From an uncultured Mycoplasmatota bacterium (lineage in GTDB: Bacteria; Bacillota_I; Bacilli_A; RF39; UBA660), in contig URUT01000010.1 in assembly GCA_900551105.1 (NCBI GenBank), forward strand, positions 1-34,278: 34,278 bases of DNA, written 5' to 3'. The position numbers and the translations under genes were made by a program. This document shows positions 22,110 to 29,826 of the stretch, in pieces (position 1 is the first letter of the stretch; each line of letters starts with the position of its first letter). The notes beneath the pieces were generated by a model that worked only from the letters and a program-made list of their open reading frames with translations, was not told where the DNA came from and did no database searches.

Positions 22110-23525
22110 ATGGTTATGCATTTACCTAACATGTTTGATGCGAAAATTAGAAATAAAAGTAAAGTTAATTATATATATGAATCAAGAGTTAAAAGTGATG
22201 TTTTTGAGGGAAAAAAATATTTTTTAAGAACTTATGGTTGTCAGATGAATGTTCATGATTCTGAAGAAATTTCAGCATTACTCGAAAATTTAGGTTATGA
22301 GAAAGTAGAAGACTATACTAAGGCTGATTTAATTATTATTAATACATGTGCGATAAGAGAGAATGCGCATGATAAAGTTTTTGGTTTCTTAGGAAGATGT
22401 AAGCATTTAAAGAAAACTAATAAAGATTTAATTTTAGGATTATGTGGATGTATGGCACAAGAGGAAAGTGTTGTTGATGAGATTAGAGAAAAACATCCAT
22501 ATATAGATATTATTTTTGGTACTCATAATATGAATGAATTACCTAAGATGCTATTGAATTTTTATGGCAAACAATTAATTGAAGTTTATAGTAAAGAGGG
22601 CGATGTAATAGAGTTTGGTAATCTATATAAAAGGGACTCTAAAGTTTCTGCTTGGGTAAATATTATGTATGGTTGTGATAAGTTTTGTACATACTGTATT
22701 GTTCCATATACTAGAGGAAAACAAAGGAGTAGAAAAAGTGAAGATATTATTAAAGAGGTTACTGAACTAAAAGAAGCTGGATATGAAGAGGTTACTTTAC
22801 TTGGACAAAATGTTAATGCTTATGGTAAAGATTTAGATGATGAAATAGAGTTTTCTTCTTTATTAGAAAAAGTAAGCGATACGGGAATTTCTAGAATTAG
22901 ATTTGTAACATCTCATCCTTGGGATTTTACTGATGATATGATTAAAGTAATTTCACAAAGAGATAATATTATGCCATATATTCATTTACCATTACAAAGT
23001 GGATCATCTAGAATTTTAAAATTAATGGGTAGAAGATATACTAAGGATGAGTATTTAACTTTATTTAATAAGATACGTGAAAGTGTTAAGGGTGCTAGTA
23101 TAACTACTGATATAATTGTTGGTTTTCCTGGAGAGACAAGAGAAGATTTTGAAGAAACGTTAGATGTTGTTAATAAATGTAAGTTTGATGGAGCGTTTAC
23201 TTTTATATTTTCGCCTAGAGAGGGAACGCCAGCTGCAAGTATGAAAGATGATATTACTCTAGAGGAGAAAGAAAAAAGATTACAAGAACTTAATACTTTA
23301 ATTAATAAGTATTCTAAAGAAAGTAATGAGAAACTTTTAAATAAAACAGTACGGGTATTAGTTACTGGAGTTAGTGAAAAAGATGATAGCAAAGTTTGTG
23401 GTTATACGGAAAACATGAAACTAGTAAATGTTGAAGCTCCAAAGAGCGTTATTAATAAAATTATTAATGTAAAAATAACAGAGGCTAAGAGTTTTAGTTT
23501 AGATGGAGTTATGACTGAAGATTAA
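22110..23525 (+). CDS. miaB: tRNA-2-methylthio-N6-isopentenyladenosine(37) synthase MiaB
   Basis: 471 aa. A radical-SAM methylthiotransferase that adds the 2-methylthio group to i6A37 of tRNAs reading UNN codons. The N-terminal UPF0004 domain has cluster cysteines Cys44 (TYGCQMNVHDSE), Cys80 (INTCAIRENA) and Cys114 (GCMAQEE). The radical-SAM motif is Cys189-x3-Cys193-x2-Cys196 (YGCDKFCTYC). A TRAM domain ends the protein. ATG 22110 has GGAG 4 nt upstream; ATG 22116 (10 nt) and GTG 22107 are alternatives. Confidence 0.95.
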   Translation: MVMHLPNMFDAKIRNKSKVNYIYESRVKSDVFEGKKYFLRTYGCQMNVHDSEEISALLENLGYEKVEDYTKADLIIINTCAIRENAHDKVFGFLGRCKHLKKTNKDLILGLCGCMAQEESVVDEIREKHPYIDIIFGTHNMNELPKMLLNFYGKQLIEVYSKEGDVIEFGNLYKRDSKVSAWVNIMYGCDKFCTYCIVPYTRGKQRSRKSEDIIKEVTELKEAGYEEVTLLGQNVNAYGKDLDDEIEFSSLLEKVSDTGISRIRFVTSHPWDFTDDMIKVISQRDNIMPYIHLPLQSGSSRILKLMGRRYTKDEYLTLFNKIRESVKGASITTDIIVGFPGETREDFEETLDVVNKCKFDGAFTFIFSPREGTPAASMKDDITLEEKEKRLQELNTLINKYSKESNEKLLNKTVRVLVTGVSEKDDSKVCGYTENMKLVNVEAPKSVINKIINVKITEAKSFSLDGVMTED

Positions 23526-23546
23526 TACTATTTAATCTTTTTTTTT
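23518..23546 (+). terminator. intrinsic terminator after miaB
   Basis: AAGATTAA, 6-nt loop, TTAATCTT, then a T-run. It overlaps the miaB stop. Confidence 0.75.
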
Positions 23547-23557
23547 ATTTTCTTTTT

Positions 23558-23566
23558 TGGTATAAT
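23558..23566 (+). promoter_or_regulatory. extended -10 promoter of the scpAB operon
   Basis: TGG followed by a perfect TATAAT (23561-23566). The -35 position holds only a T-run, so the extended -10 probably carries recognition. Confidence 0.55.
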
Positions 23567-23591
23567 TGTTTTAGAATGAAAGGGATATGTT

Positions 23592-24476
23592 ATGGAGCCA
23601 ATTGTTTTAGGTAGATTAAAAAAACAAAAATCAAGTAAACCAGCTTTTGTAATAATTTGTTTTATATTGTTGCTTGGAACATGTTTTGGTTTACCGTACA
23701 TAAAAGATTATATTAATAGTAAAAATGATTCTTTTGCAATCATGGTTAGAGAAATTCTTCAAAAAATTACTGGAAGTGATGATGAACCGGTTGATAATAA
23801 TTTGCCAATGGGTGATTTACATATTTTAAATGCAAATACTAATATTTTATATGAAGGAGTTAATGTATCTAATGTTTTGTTAAGTGATAAGACAATTAGT
23901 TATAATGTATCATCAACTAGTGTTAGTAATTTAGATGAACATAAACTTTTTTTAGAGATTTATGGTATGAAAGATTTACTTACTAGAGTGAAGTTATCAG
24001 GCAAACTTAGTGCAGAAGCAACAACTGTTACTCATAAACTGTATAATTTAAATATTAATTCGGGTGAGAACTACTATGGAAAAATTGTTAGTTTAAAAGT
24101 GGATGATTATCCTGATTTTGAGTCTTCTGATAAAATGGTTTGTGAGTTTAATAATCAAAGTTATACTTATGAATTTAGTGCAGATAAATTAGTTAAAACT
24201 AGTTATGTTTATATTAATAATGATACTGCTAATATTGATGTGTATATGGAAAATTTTAATAAATATAAAGCAATTAGTGATAGTCTTGTAGCACTAGGAT
24301 ATACTAGTAAAACAGAAGAAAATGACTCAGGGTTTGTGTTTAGTAGCGAAATTACTTTAAGTGAAAATGTAAAAGAATCTTTAGGGGATAATTATGATTA
24401 TAATTATTATTATTTAAATGCTCCACTTAAAGAGGTAGAGTATGAATTAATTACTAAAGGATTTGATTGTAAGTGA
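23592..24476 (+). CDS. membrane-anchored protein of unknown function upstream of scpA
   Basis: 294 aa. A basic lead (RLKKQKSSK), one TM helix (about 19-38), then a large, presumably extracellular, domain rich in Asn, Ser, Tyr and beta-prone sequence. No family was recognised. The stop overlaps the scpA start (GTGA), so the two are translationally coupled; this places an outward-facing protein in an operon for chromosome condensation. AAAGGGA lies about 9 nt before the ATG. Confidence 0.65.
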   Translation: MEPIVLGRLKKQKSSKPAFVIICFILLLGTCFGLPYIKDYINSKNDSFAIMVREILQKITGSDDEPVDNNLPMGDLHILNANTNILYEGVNVSNVLLSDKTISYNVSSTSVSNLDEHKLFLEIYGMKDLLTRVKLSGKLSAEATTVTHKLYNLNINSGENYYGKIVSLKVDDYPDFESSDKMVCEFNNQSYTYEFSADKLVKTSYVYINNDTANIDVYMENFNKYKAISDSLVALGYTSKTEENDSGFVFSSEITLSENVKESLGDNYDYNYYYLNAPLKEVEYELITKGFDCK

Positions 24477-25198
24477 ATGTAAAAATAAATGATTTTGACG
24501 GTCCTTTTGATTTGCTTTGGCATTTAATTAAAGCGAAGAAAATGGATATTTATGATATTAATATAGAACTTATTACTAAAGAATATTTGAATTATTTAAG
24601 TGAGCATCAAGATTTAACGATTGATGCTTCTAGTGAGTATTTGGTTATGGCTTCAGAACTTATTCATTTAAAGAGTAAAATGCTTTTAAATAAGAATGAT
24701 GAGGAAGAAGAGGATATATACGAAATTAATAGTGAGGATGAGCTTAGAAGTAGATTGCTTGAATATGAAAAGATAAAGGGGTTAGCTGATAATTTTAGAG
24801 AGCTTGAAGAAAAAAGAAAAGAGGTATTTACTAAGATACCATCTAGTTTAAAAGAGTATGCTGATGAAAATACAAATGTTTCTTATGGAGTTTCTTTGGA
24901 TGATTTATTATCGGCGTTTGAAGCTTTTTTAGCAAGAAAAAAATTAGAGGAGCCAGTTAGTGCGGCAGTTACGAAAAGGGAACTTAGTGTAGAAGTTTGC
25001 ACAAGAAATATAAAGAAGTTTTTGCATGGCAGGGGTAAGGTTAGCTTTTTTGAACTTTTTGAAACTAATTACAAACCACAGATTATTGTGACATTTTTAA
25101 GTGTTTTAAATTTAGTAAAAGATAGAGAAATATTAATTTCACAAGATAGAAATTTTGGAGAGATTTTTATAGAGGAAAGCAGGGGTGTAAATGAATAA
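24473..25198 (+). CDS. scpA: segregation and condensation protein ScpA
   Basis: 241 aa. The kleisin subunit that bridges SMC heads in the condensin complex. FDGPFDLLWHLIKAKKMDIYDINI and EYLVMASELIHLKSKMLL are typical N-terminal kleisin sequences; the C-terminal winged helix has VSFFELFE. The usual FxGPLDLLLxLI is slightly altered (PFDLLWHLI). GTG start overlapping the upstream stop, without a well-spaced ribosome site, suggests translation by re-initiation. It overlaps scpB by 8 nt. Confidence 0.94.
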   Translation: MNVKINDFDGPFDLLWHLIKAKKMDIYDINIELITKEYLNYLSEHQDLTIDASSEYLVMASELIHLKSKMLLNKNDEEEEDIYEINSEDELRSRLLEYEKIKGLADNFRELEEKRKEVFTKIPSSLKEYADENTNVSYGVSLDDLLSAFEAFLARKKLEEPVSAAVTKRELSVEVCTRNIKKFLHGRGKVSFFELFETNYKPQIIVTFLSVLNLVKDREILISQDRNFGEIFIEESRGVNE

Positions 25199-25763
25199 GT
25201 TAGGCGTTTTAGAGGGACTTTTATTTGTTGTTGGTGATGAGGGAATAACGCTTGAAGCAATTATGGATATAATGAAAGTTAGTGAGACTGAAGCTAAAAG
25301 TTTGCTTAATGAGTTAAAAAAGAGGTACGATTCACCAGAACATGGTCTTAGAATCAGTTATTTGGCAGATGCTTTTAAGCTAACAACAAAAAAGGAACAT
25401 AAAGAGTATTATCAAAAGGTGATAAGTAATCCTGAAAGTAATGAACTTGGTAATGCAGCTTTAGAAACTCTTGCAATAATAGCTTATAATGGACCAATAA
25501 CTAGGTTAGAGATTGATGAGCTTAGGGGAGTTTCTACTTCATATACTTTAAGAAAGTTGCTTGCTAAAGATTTGGTAAAGGTTTGCGGGAAGAGTGATTT
25601 ACCTGGGCGACCTAATTTGTATGGCGTTACGAAGAACTTTTTAGATTTTTTTGGTTTAGGTAGAATAGAGGATTTACCTAAGGTAACTGAGAGTATAAGT
25701 CAAAAAATAGAGGATGAAGATTTGTATATGACAATGTATAAAGAGGATAAAAATGATAAGTAA
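25191..25763 (+). CDS. scpB: segregation and condensation protein ScpB
   Basis: 190 aa. Tandem winged-helix partner of ScpA. LEGLLFVVGDEGITLE at the N-terminus, NAALETLAIIAYNGPITRLEIDELRGVSTSYTLRKLL and GRPNLYGVTKNFLDFFGL are diagnostic (long stretches split here only by description). The start overlaps scpA by 8 nt and the end overlaps the next gene by 11 nt. Confidence 0.95.
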   Translation: MNKLGVLEGLLFVVGDEGITLEAIMDIMKVSETEAKSLLNELKKRYDSPEHGLRISYLADAFKLTTKKEHKEYYQKVISNPESNELGNAALETLAIIAYNGPITRLEIDELRGVSTSYTLRKLLAKDLVKVCGKSDLPGRPNLYGVTKNFLDFFGLGRIEDLPKVTESISQKIEDEDLYMTMYKEDKNDK

Positions 25764-26121
25764 AGATATTGTTAATTTTGAAGATGATTATAATAAGTAT
25801 AATACTGATGTTAATAATGCTGGTAGTAAGGAAGAGATGGAAAAAGTTTTTAAAGCTTTTAAAGAGGTTATTAAGACTTATGTTTCTTCGGCTAATGATT
25901 ATTTAAAAAAAATATATGTAGAGGTTCCTAGTCCTTATGTTGTTACGGAAGGGTATAATGGTTTGATGGATAAAGGAACTGAAATGCACTATAAAAATAA
26001 GCAGGAATTTTATAGTGAGTTAGATAATTTATTATTAAAAAAGGAACTTAGTGAGGAAGATAAAAAATTAGTTTCATTTGCAGTATATATTTTAAAATTT
26101 TATTATCAGGATATTCATTAA
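25753..26121 (+). CDS. 122-aa protein of unknown function, last gene of the scpAB operon
   Basis: 122 aa, acidic and Lys-rich, probably all helical except a middle segment (IYVEVPSPYVVTEGYNGLMDKG). No signal peptide, TM segment or known motif. It overlaps scpB by 11 nt, so it is translated with it. A terminator follows 4 nt after the stop. A role near the ScpAB complex is possible only by position. Confidence 0.65.
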   Translation: MISKDIVNFEDDYNKYNTDVNNAGSKEEMEKVFKAFKEVIKTYVSSANDYLKKIYVEVPSPYVVTEGYNGLMDKGTEMHYKNKQEFYSELDNLLLKKELSEEDKKLVSFAVYILKFYYQDIH

Positions 26122-26124
26122 AAA

Positions 26125-26150
26125 AACAGCCACTTTGTGCTGTTATTTTT
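26125..26150. terminator. bidirectional terminator between the scpAB operon and tRNA-Gln
   Basis: AACAGC (26125-26130) pairs with GCTGTT (26139-26144). T-rich on the right, and on the minus strand followed by seven T, so it ends both the scpAB operon and the tRNA-Gln transcript. Confidence 0.8.
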
Positions 26151-26153
26151 ATT

Positions 26154-26229
26154 TGGCTGCCCAGATAGGATTCGAACCTATGAAATGTTAGGGTCAGAGC
26201 CTAATGCCTTACCGCTTGGCTACTGGGCA
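26154..26229 (-). tRNA. tRNA-Gln (anticodon CTG)
   Basis: 76 nt including an encoded CCA. Acceptor TGCCCAG pairs with CTGGGCA; the D arm has AGCCAAGCGGTAAGGC, typical of tRNA-Gln; the anticodon stem TTAGG/CCTAA encloses loop CTCTGAC, giving anticodon CTG for CAG codons; the T arm has GGTTCGAATCC. Confidence 0.95.
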
Positions 26230-26279
26230 ATAAATAAATTAACAATTATATTTTATCACTTTATTTTAAATGAAACAAT

Positions 26280-26534
26280 CTAATTTTTTTTACTTTTGAT
26301 GTTTTGTAGTTCAAAACGATATTTTTGTTTTATATTTGGATATTTTTGTTGATCAACTTCACTTAAAAATGAATCTAGTGGTCTAATCCAAAGAGGTGAG
26401 TTTTCATATAATCCACGGTATATAACATACTTTTTTTCATCTTCAGTATTAGTACCAATATCTAATACGATGTAGTAGTCGCCTTTAAAATGCTTGTAGA
26501 TTCCATTTATTTTTATTTCATTCAATTTTATCAC
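26280..26534 (-). CDS. DUF1653 domain protein
   Basis: 84 aa. GIYKHFKGDYYIVLDI, YVIYRGLYENSPLWIRPLDSFLSEV and KYRFE follow the DUF1653 pattern (GxYxHFKGxxYxVL...VVYxxLYG...LWVRPLxMFxE...RF) along its full length. The function of this small cytosolic family is not established. AAGGTGAT lies about 11 nt before the ATG, rather far. It lies upstream of tRNA-Gln on the same strand and could share its transcript. Confidence 0.85.
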   Translation of the reverse strand: MIKLNEIKINGIYKHFKGDYYIVLDIGTNTEDEKKYVIYRGLYENSPLWIRPLDSFLSEVDQQKYPNIKQKYRFELQNIKSKKN

Positions 26535-26553
26535 CTTGATATTATTTTACTTT

Positions 26554-26584
26554 AAAAGTGAAAGAAAGGGAACACTTTTTTTTT
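26554..26584 (+). terminator. terminator-like hairpin upstream of the small-peptide locus
   Basis: AAAAGTG (26554-26560) pairs with CACTTTT (26573-26579), 12-nt loop, T-run to 26584. No plus-strand transcript is known upstream, so it may insulate the locus or be chance. Confidence 0.4.
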
Positions 26585-26600
26585 ATATATTTAATTTTTT

Positions 26601-26609
26601 TGCTATAAT
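26601..26609 (+). promoter_or_regulatory. extended -10 promoter of the 25-aa peptide gene
   Basis: TGC followed by a perfect TATAAT (26604-26609). The -35 position is a weak T-rich hexamer. The expected start is near 26616, giving a leader of about 70 nt. Confidence 0.6.
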
Positions 26610-26645
26610 GCTAATGGATACATTTGAAATATATCAGATGCTTTT

Positions 26646-26676
26646 CCTTTCTTTTTATTAAATAATAAAGGAAAGG
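26646..26676 (+). promoter_or_regulatory. leader hairpin covering the ribosome site of the 25-aa peptide
   Basis: CCTTTC (26646-26651) pairs with GAAAGG (26671-26676); above it TTTATT (26654-26659) pairs with AATAAA (26664-26669) around a 4-nt loop. The AAAGG that would serve as Shine-Dalgarno site is inside the stem. Confidence 0.55.
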
Positions 26677-26687
26677 TAGTGGTATTT

Positions 26688-26765
26688 ATGACAAAAAGAG
26701 AGTGTTCTCTATTTATTATAATATTACTCCTATTCTTATTTGTAATTATTTTACTTCTAAAATAG
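26688..26765 (+). CDS. 25-aa hydrophobic peptide, candidate type I toxin
   Basis: 25 codons: a charged lead (MTKREC), about 18 Leu/Ile/Phe/Val residues, then a final Lys. This is the build of type I toxin peptides such as ShoB, Ibs or TisB, which insert into the membrane. The mRNA has a perfect extended -10 promoter, a leader hairpin over the ribosome site and 5'-3' complementarity. Possible Shine-Dalgarno sites are AAAGG (11 nt) or GTGG (5 nt). No convincing antisense promoter was found; read-through from tRNA-Leu on the minus strand could supply antisense RNA. An alternative is a Leu/Ile-rich attenuation leader peptide, but no branched-chain amino acid gene follows. Confidence 0.5.
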   Translation: MTKRECSLFIIILLLFLFVIILLLK

Positions 26766-26769
26766 CAAA

Positions 26770-26805
26770 AGCATCTGATTTCACAGCTTTGTGATTTCAG
26801 ATGCT
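26770..26805. terminator. large hairpin at the end of the peptide locus
   Basis: AGCATCTGA (26770-26778) pairs with TCAGATGCT (26797-26805), then TCACA with TGTGA (26781-26785 with 26790-26794). On the minus strand it is followed by TTTTGC, so it may end the tRNA-Leu transcript. On the plus strand no T-run follows directly. Confidence 0.6.
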
Positions 26806-26902
26806 ATATTCATTAAAATGTATCATTTTTATTTTATGTAAATTTTCTTTGCGTATTCTTAGTTGTATATAACCGATTTTTAAGTATTGTTTTTTTATAA
26901 TT

Positions 26903-26989
26903 TGGTGCTTGCGGAGGGAATCGAACCCTCATGGTCGTAAAACCGCAGCATTTTGAGTGCTGTGCGTCTACCTATTCCGCCACGCAAGC
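26903..26989 (-). tRNA. tRNA-Leu (anticodon CAA)
   Basis: 87 nt with a long variable arm and encoded CCA. Acceptor GCTTGCG pairs with CGCAAGC; the anticodon stem CAGCA/TGCTG encloses CTCAAAA, giving anticodon CAA for TTG codons; the T arm has GGTTCGATTCC. Confidence 0.95.
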
Positions 26990-27007
26990 AAATAAATTAC
27001 ATTAATT

Positions 27008-27036
27008 ATTATACAGTAATATATTAAAAAAAACAA
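27008..27036 (-). promoter_or_regulatory. promoter of tRNA-Leu
   Basis: On the minus strand TTGTTT (27036-27031), 17-nt spacer, perfect TATAAT (27013-27008), 18 nt before the tRNA. Confidence 0.65.
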
Positions 27037-27204
27037 TATGTAATTTAAGTGTATATTGCCCTGTAAATATGTTTGTAAATTCAAAAATTTATATTTAATT
27101 AATGTATCCCTTATATTATCTAGACAAAATGTTTTTTTTAGCAAAAATTAATCAAAATTTAAAAAACAAAATTTCAAAAAAGTAAAAAAATAGCAAAAAA
27201 AACA

Positions 27205-27233
27205 TTGTAATATTTTTGCATAAATGTTACTAT
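27205..27233 (+). promoter_or_regulatory. promoter of the nrd operon
   Basis: TTGTAA (27205-27210), 17-nt spacer, TACTAT (27228-27233) with an extended -10 TGT. The region upstream (26990-27204) is very AT-rich and contains no gene that I can support apart from the tRNA-Leu promoter. Confidence 0.65.
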
Positions 27234-27263
27234 TGTTTTAGCGTTAAGATAGAGGTGGTAGTA

Positions 27264-29126
27264 ATGCATAATGAAGTTCTTGAAAATCTTGTAGTTGTAA
27301 AAAGAAGCGGGCAAAGAGTTTCATTTAATGCCTCTAAAATAGCCGTAGCAATTAAGAAAGCGTTTGATAGTCTTCAAGTATATGATGAGAAAAAAGTATA
27401 TAAAGTATTTGAAAAAGTATTATCTTATATTAATGAAAACTATAAAGATAGAAAAACTATTAATGTAGAAGATATTCAGGATATTATTGAAAATATTTTA
27501 AAGAATGAAAAATGTTATGATGTTTATAATTCTTTTAAAGATTATAGACATAAAAGATCTTTGTCAAGAAAAATATTTACAGAAAAACAACAGCATAAAT
27601 TTTTAAAAGCAGTGGAAAATATAAGTGATAGTAGTATTATTAAACAAGGTTGTAAAAATAGTGATGTGATAGAGTCTTTAAATGAAATGATTTCATCAGA
27701 ATATACCAAAGCTTATGTTCTTGATAATAAAATGAATAGAGCTAGTGATGATGGAAATATTTATATTAATAATTTATATTTTCCTTTTGGTAAAATATCT
27801 AAAATAAGTTTGAAACTAGTTTGTGAAGATAATATTATTACTTTATTAAATAATTATACACAGTTACAAAATGATGTTTATGGAGAGATTTCAATATGTG
27901 ATTTTGATGAAACGTTAGAAAAGTATTTCATTAATATTTATAAAAATAATTTGAGTATTCGTATTAGTAAATATTTAGAACTTTTTGGTATTTGGAATTT
28001 TATAGATAAAGATTCTATAACTTTAAAGATTAGCAAGATAGAAGAAATTGTATCAGCTGATTATTTTAAAGATTTTATTAAAAATGATTTTATTGAAAGA
28101 ATAATAAATTTTAGTTTAAATGATAGTCTTGCATATTTAAAAGAATTAGTTGCTAATAAAATATTACAGTTTTTTGATTTGCTTGAAGCAAATACTCATA
28201 AAAATAATTGTGTTTCAATAAGTTTTGGAAAAGCTTCTAGTAAGATGGGAAATATTATTAATTTAGAAATTTTAGAAGTTTTAAAAAAGAAGAGATATTT
28301 AAATATTAAGTTTATATTTAAGAATATAAGTAATGTGAGTATTAATGATTTACTAGATGTCCTTGATACTAATAAATCATTATATCTAAATAATAGTGAT
28401 TTTACCTATTTTACTGATGGACTTAAGATGTCTGATGATAAATATAGAAATATGATATTATCTGATACGACAGTAAATTTGGCAAGGTTGGGTCTTAAAT
28501 ATCAAAATAAAAATAGAAATGATTTTTTCTTAGAGTTAGATGCCAATATGGAACTTGTTAAAAATGAATTATTGCTAGCTTTTGAAACTCTTGGTAATAA
28601 AACTAAAAGCGAATTTAATCAGTTATTTAATTTTGAACAGTTTGAAGATAATAAATTAGATGATAATCAGCGTATTAGAAAAATTATTAAGTTTGGTAAT
28701 TTAGTAATTAGTGTTGCTGGAATAAATGAATGCGTTAGTGTTTTGGAAACTGATGAAAATAAGAAAATGTCTTTGTATAAAAGGATTATTAAACATCTAA
28801 ATGAGCTGTGTGCAAACTTTAGTGAAGAAAATAAACTTAATTTTGTTTTATCTGAGCAATCTAATGTGATTCCAAGAAAGGAACTTATAGAAATAGATAA
28901 AGTTATTTATGGTAATTTAAAAGGAGTAACTAGTAAGAAATTTTATGATATTGCTGATTTAAAATATTTTGATATTAATGAATTAAAGGAAATACAAAAA
29001 AGTTATACTGGTGGCAAGTTAATATCTATTTTAGTTAATAAGAGAAATATTAATGATGTAGTTAAAAATATTAAAGATTTGAATATAGATTTTGTTAGAC
29101 TAGAGGTAAACAGCCATGAAGATTAG
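27264..29126 (+). CDS. ATP-cone protein, degenerate NrdD paralogue (probable pseudoenzyme)
   Basis: 620 aa. Residues about 5-100 are an ATP-cone (VVKRSGQRVSFNASKIAVAIKKAF...NVEDIQDIIENIL), which senses ATP/dATP in ribonucleotide reductases. The rest follows the NrdD body found two genes downstream: DDGNIYINNLYFPFG, TTVNLARLGL, GINECVSVL and YTGGKLISILV align with IHIHDL, VTINIPRIAY, GMNEACLNA and YTSGTVFHAFL. The segment with the catalytic SMCC of NrdD is missing, and the protein stops before the zinc site and glycyl-radical loop. It cannot reduce nucleotides alone, yet the frame is intact for 1.86 kb. ATG 27264 has GAGG 8 nt upstream; an in-frame TTG at 27216 lies before the promoter's -10 box. 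It overlaps nrdG by 11 nt. A regulatory or structural role is inferred. Confidence 0.75.
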   Translation: MHNEVLENLVVVKRSGQRVSFNASKIAVAIKKAFDSLQVYDEKKVYKVFEKVLSYINENYKDRKTINVEDIQDIIENILKNEKCYDVYNSFKDYRHKRSLSRKIFTEKQQHKFLKAVENISDSSIIKQGCKNSDVIESLNEMISSEYTKAYVLDNKMNRASDDGNIYINNLYFPFGKISKISLKLVCEDNIITLLNNYTQLQNDVYGEISICDFDETLEKYFINIYKNNLSIRISKYLELFGIWNFIDKDSITLKISKIEEIVSADYFKDFIKNDFIERIINFSLNDSLAYLKELVANKILQFFDLLEANTHKNNCVSISFGKASSKMGNIINLEILEVLKKKRYLNIKFIFKNISNVSINDLLDVLDTNKSLYLNNSDFTYFTDGLKMSDDKYRNMILSDTTVNLARLGLKYQNKNRNDFFLELDANMELVKNELLLAFETLGNKTKSEFNQLFNFEQFEDNKLDDNQRIRKIIKFGNLVISVAGINECVSVLETDENKKMSLYKRIIKHLNELCANFSEENKLNFVLSEQSNVIPRKELIEIDKVIYGNLKGVTSKKFYDIADLKYFDINELKEIQKSYTGGKLISILVNKRNINDVVKNIKDLNIDFVRLEVNSHED

Positions 29127-29796
29127 TGGGTTTAATAAATTAACACTTTTAGATTATCCAAAGAAAATGGCAGCAATTATTTTTACTGCTGGATGTAATT
29201 ACAAGTGTGGTTATTGTCAAAATTCTAGTTTGATTAAAGGGGCTGAAGAAAATTTTTCAGAAAGTGAAATTTTAAATTATTTAGATGGCAGAAAAAAGTT
29301 GCTTGATGGAGTTGTAATAAGTGGTGGAGAGCCAACTATTCAAAAGGATCTAGTATCTTTTATAAAAAAAATAAAAGAGATAGGGTTATTAGTTAAGCTT
29401 GATACTAATGGAACTAATCCAAGAGTTATTAAAGAACTTATGGATCATCATCTAATAGATTATATTGCGATGGATGTGAAGATGAGTTTTGATAAATATG
29501 AAATTGTCACGGGGGTTAAAGCAAATAATAATATTTTAGAAAGTATTGATATTATTAAGAACTCTAAAATAGAGCATGAGTTTAGAACTACAATTATTAA
29601 GAATTATCATAAATTTGATGATATTTATAAGATAGCAAATTTTATTGGTAAAGATGAAAATTATTATTTGCAAAATTTTGAAATGAGTGAAGGAGTTTTA
29701 GATAAATCTTTAATGGGATTTTCTAAAGATGAACTAAAAGAGTTTCAAAATAAATTAAAGGTGGAATTTCCTAACTTAAGAGTTAGAGGAATATAG
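29116..29796 (+). CDS. nrdG: anaerobic ribonucleotide reductase activating protein NrdG
   Basis: 226 aa radical-SAM enzyme that puts the glycyl radical on NrdD. Cluster motif Cys27-x3-Cys31-x2-Cys34 (AGCNYKCGYCQN). The SAM-binding GGE (VVISGGEPTIQ) and DTNGTNP follow, with AMDVKMSFDKY further on. The form is the longer NrdG type often labelled pflA-like in clostridia and archaea. It overlaps the upstream paralogue by 11 nt, and nrdD starts 30 nt downstream. Confidence 0.93.
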   Translation: MKISGFNKLTLLDYPKKMAAIIFTAGCNYKCGYCQNSSLIKGAEENFSESEILNYLDGRKKLLDGVVISGGEPTIQKDLVSFIKKIKEIGLLVKLDTNGTNPRVIKELMDHHLIDYIAMDVKMSFDKYEIVTGVKANNNILESIDIIKNSKIEHEFRTTIIKNYHKFDDIYKIANFIGKDENYYLQNFEMSEGVLDKSLMGFSKDELKEFQNKLKVEFPNLRVRGI

Positions 29797-29826
29797 ATTT
29801 TATGCAAAAATGAGGAGGAAGAAAAG

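Larger units (their letters stand above)
26633..26779 (+). repeat. 13-bp inverted repeats bracketing the 25-aa peptide gene
   Basis: ATCAGATGCTTTT (26633-26645) is the exact reverse complement of AAAAGCATCTGAT (26767-26779). In the mRNA they can pair 5' to 3'. The right arm can instead pair locally with TCAGATGCT (26797-26805), so the two folds exclude each other. They could also be the ends of a small transposable element, but no target duplication was seen. Confidence 0.7.

Noticed and set aside
26688..26805. Leu/Ile-rich leader peptide with an attenuator for branched-chain amino acid synthesis
   Set aside because: The hairpin lacks a plus-strand T-run, and the next plus-strand gene is the nrd operon, about 460 nt on with its own promoter. 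Kept only as an alternative to the toxin idea.
26990..27204. NrdR boxes upstream of the nrd operon
   Set aside because: I looked for paired ACAnnATATnT-like palindromes. Only loose AT-rich matches were seen, none with a convincing partner.
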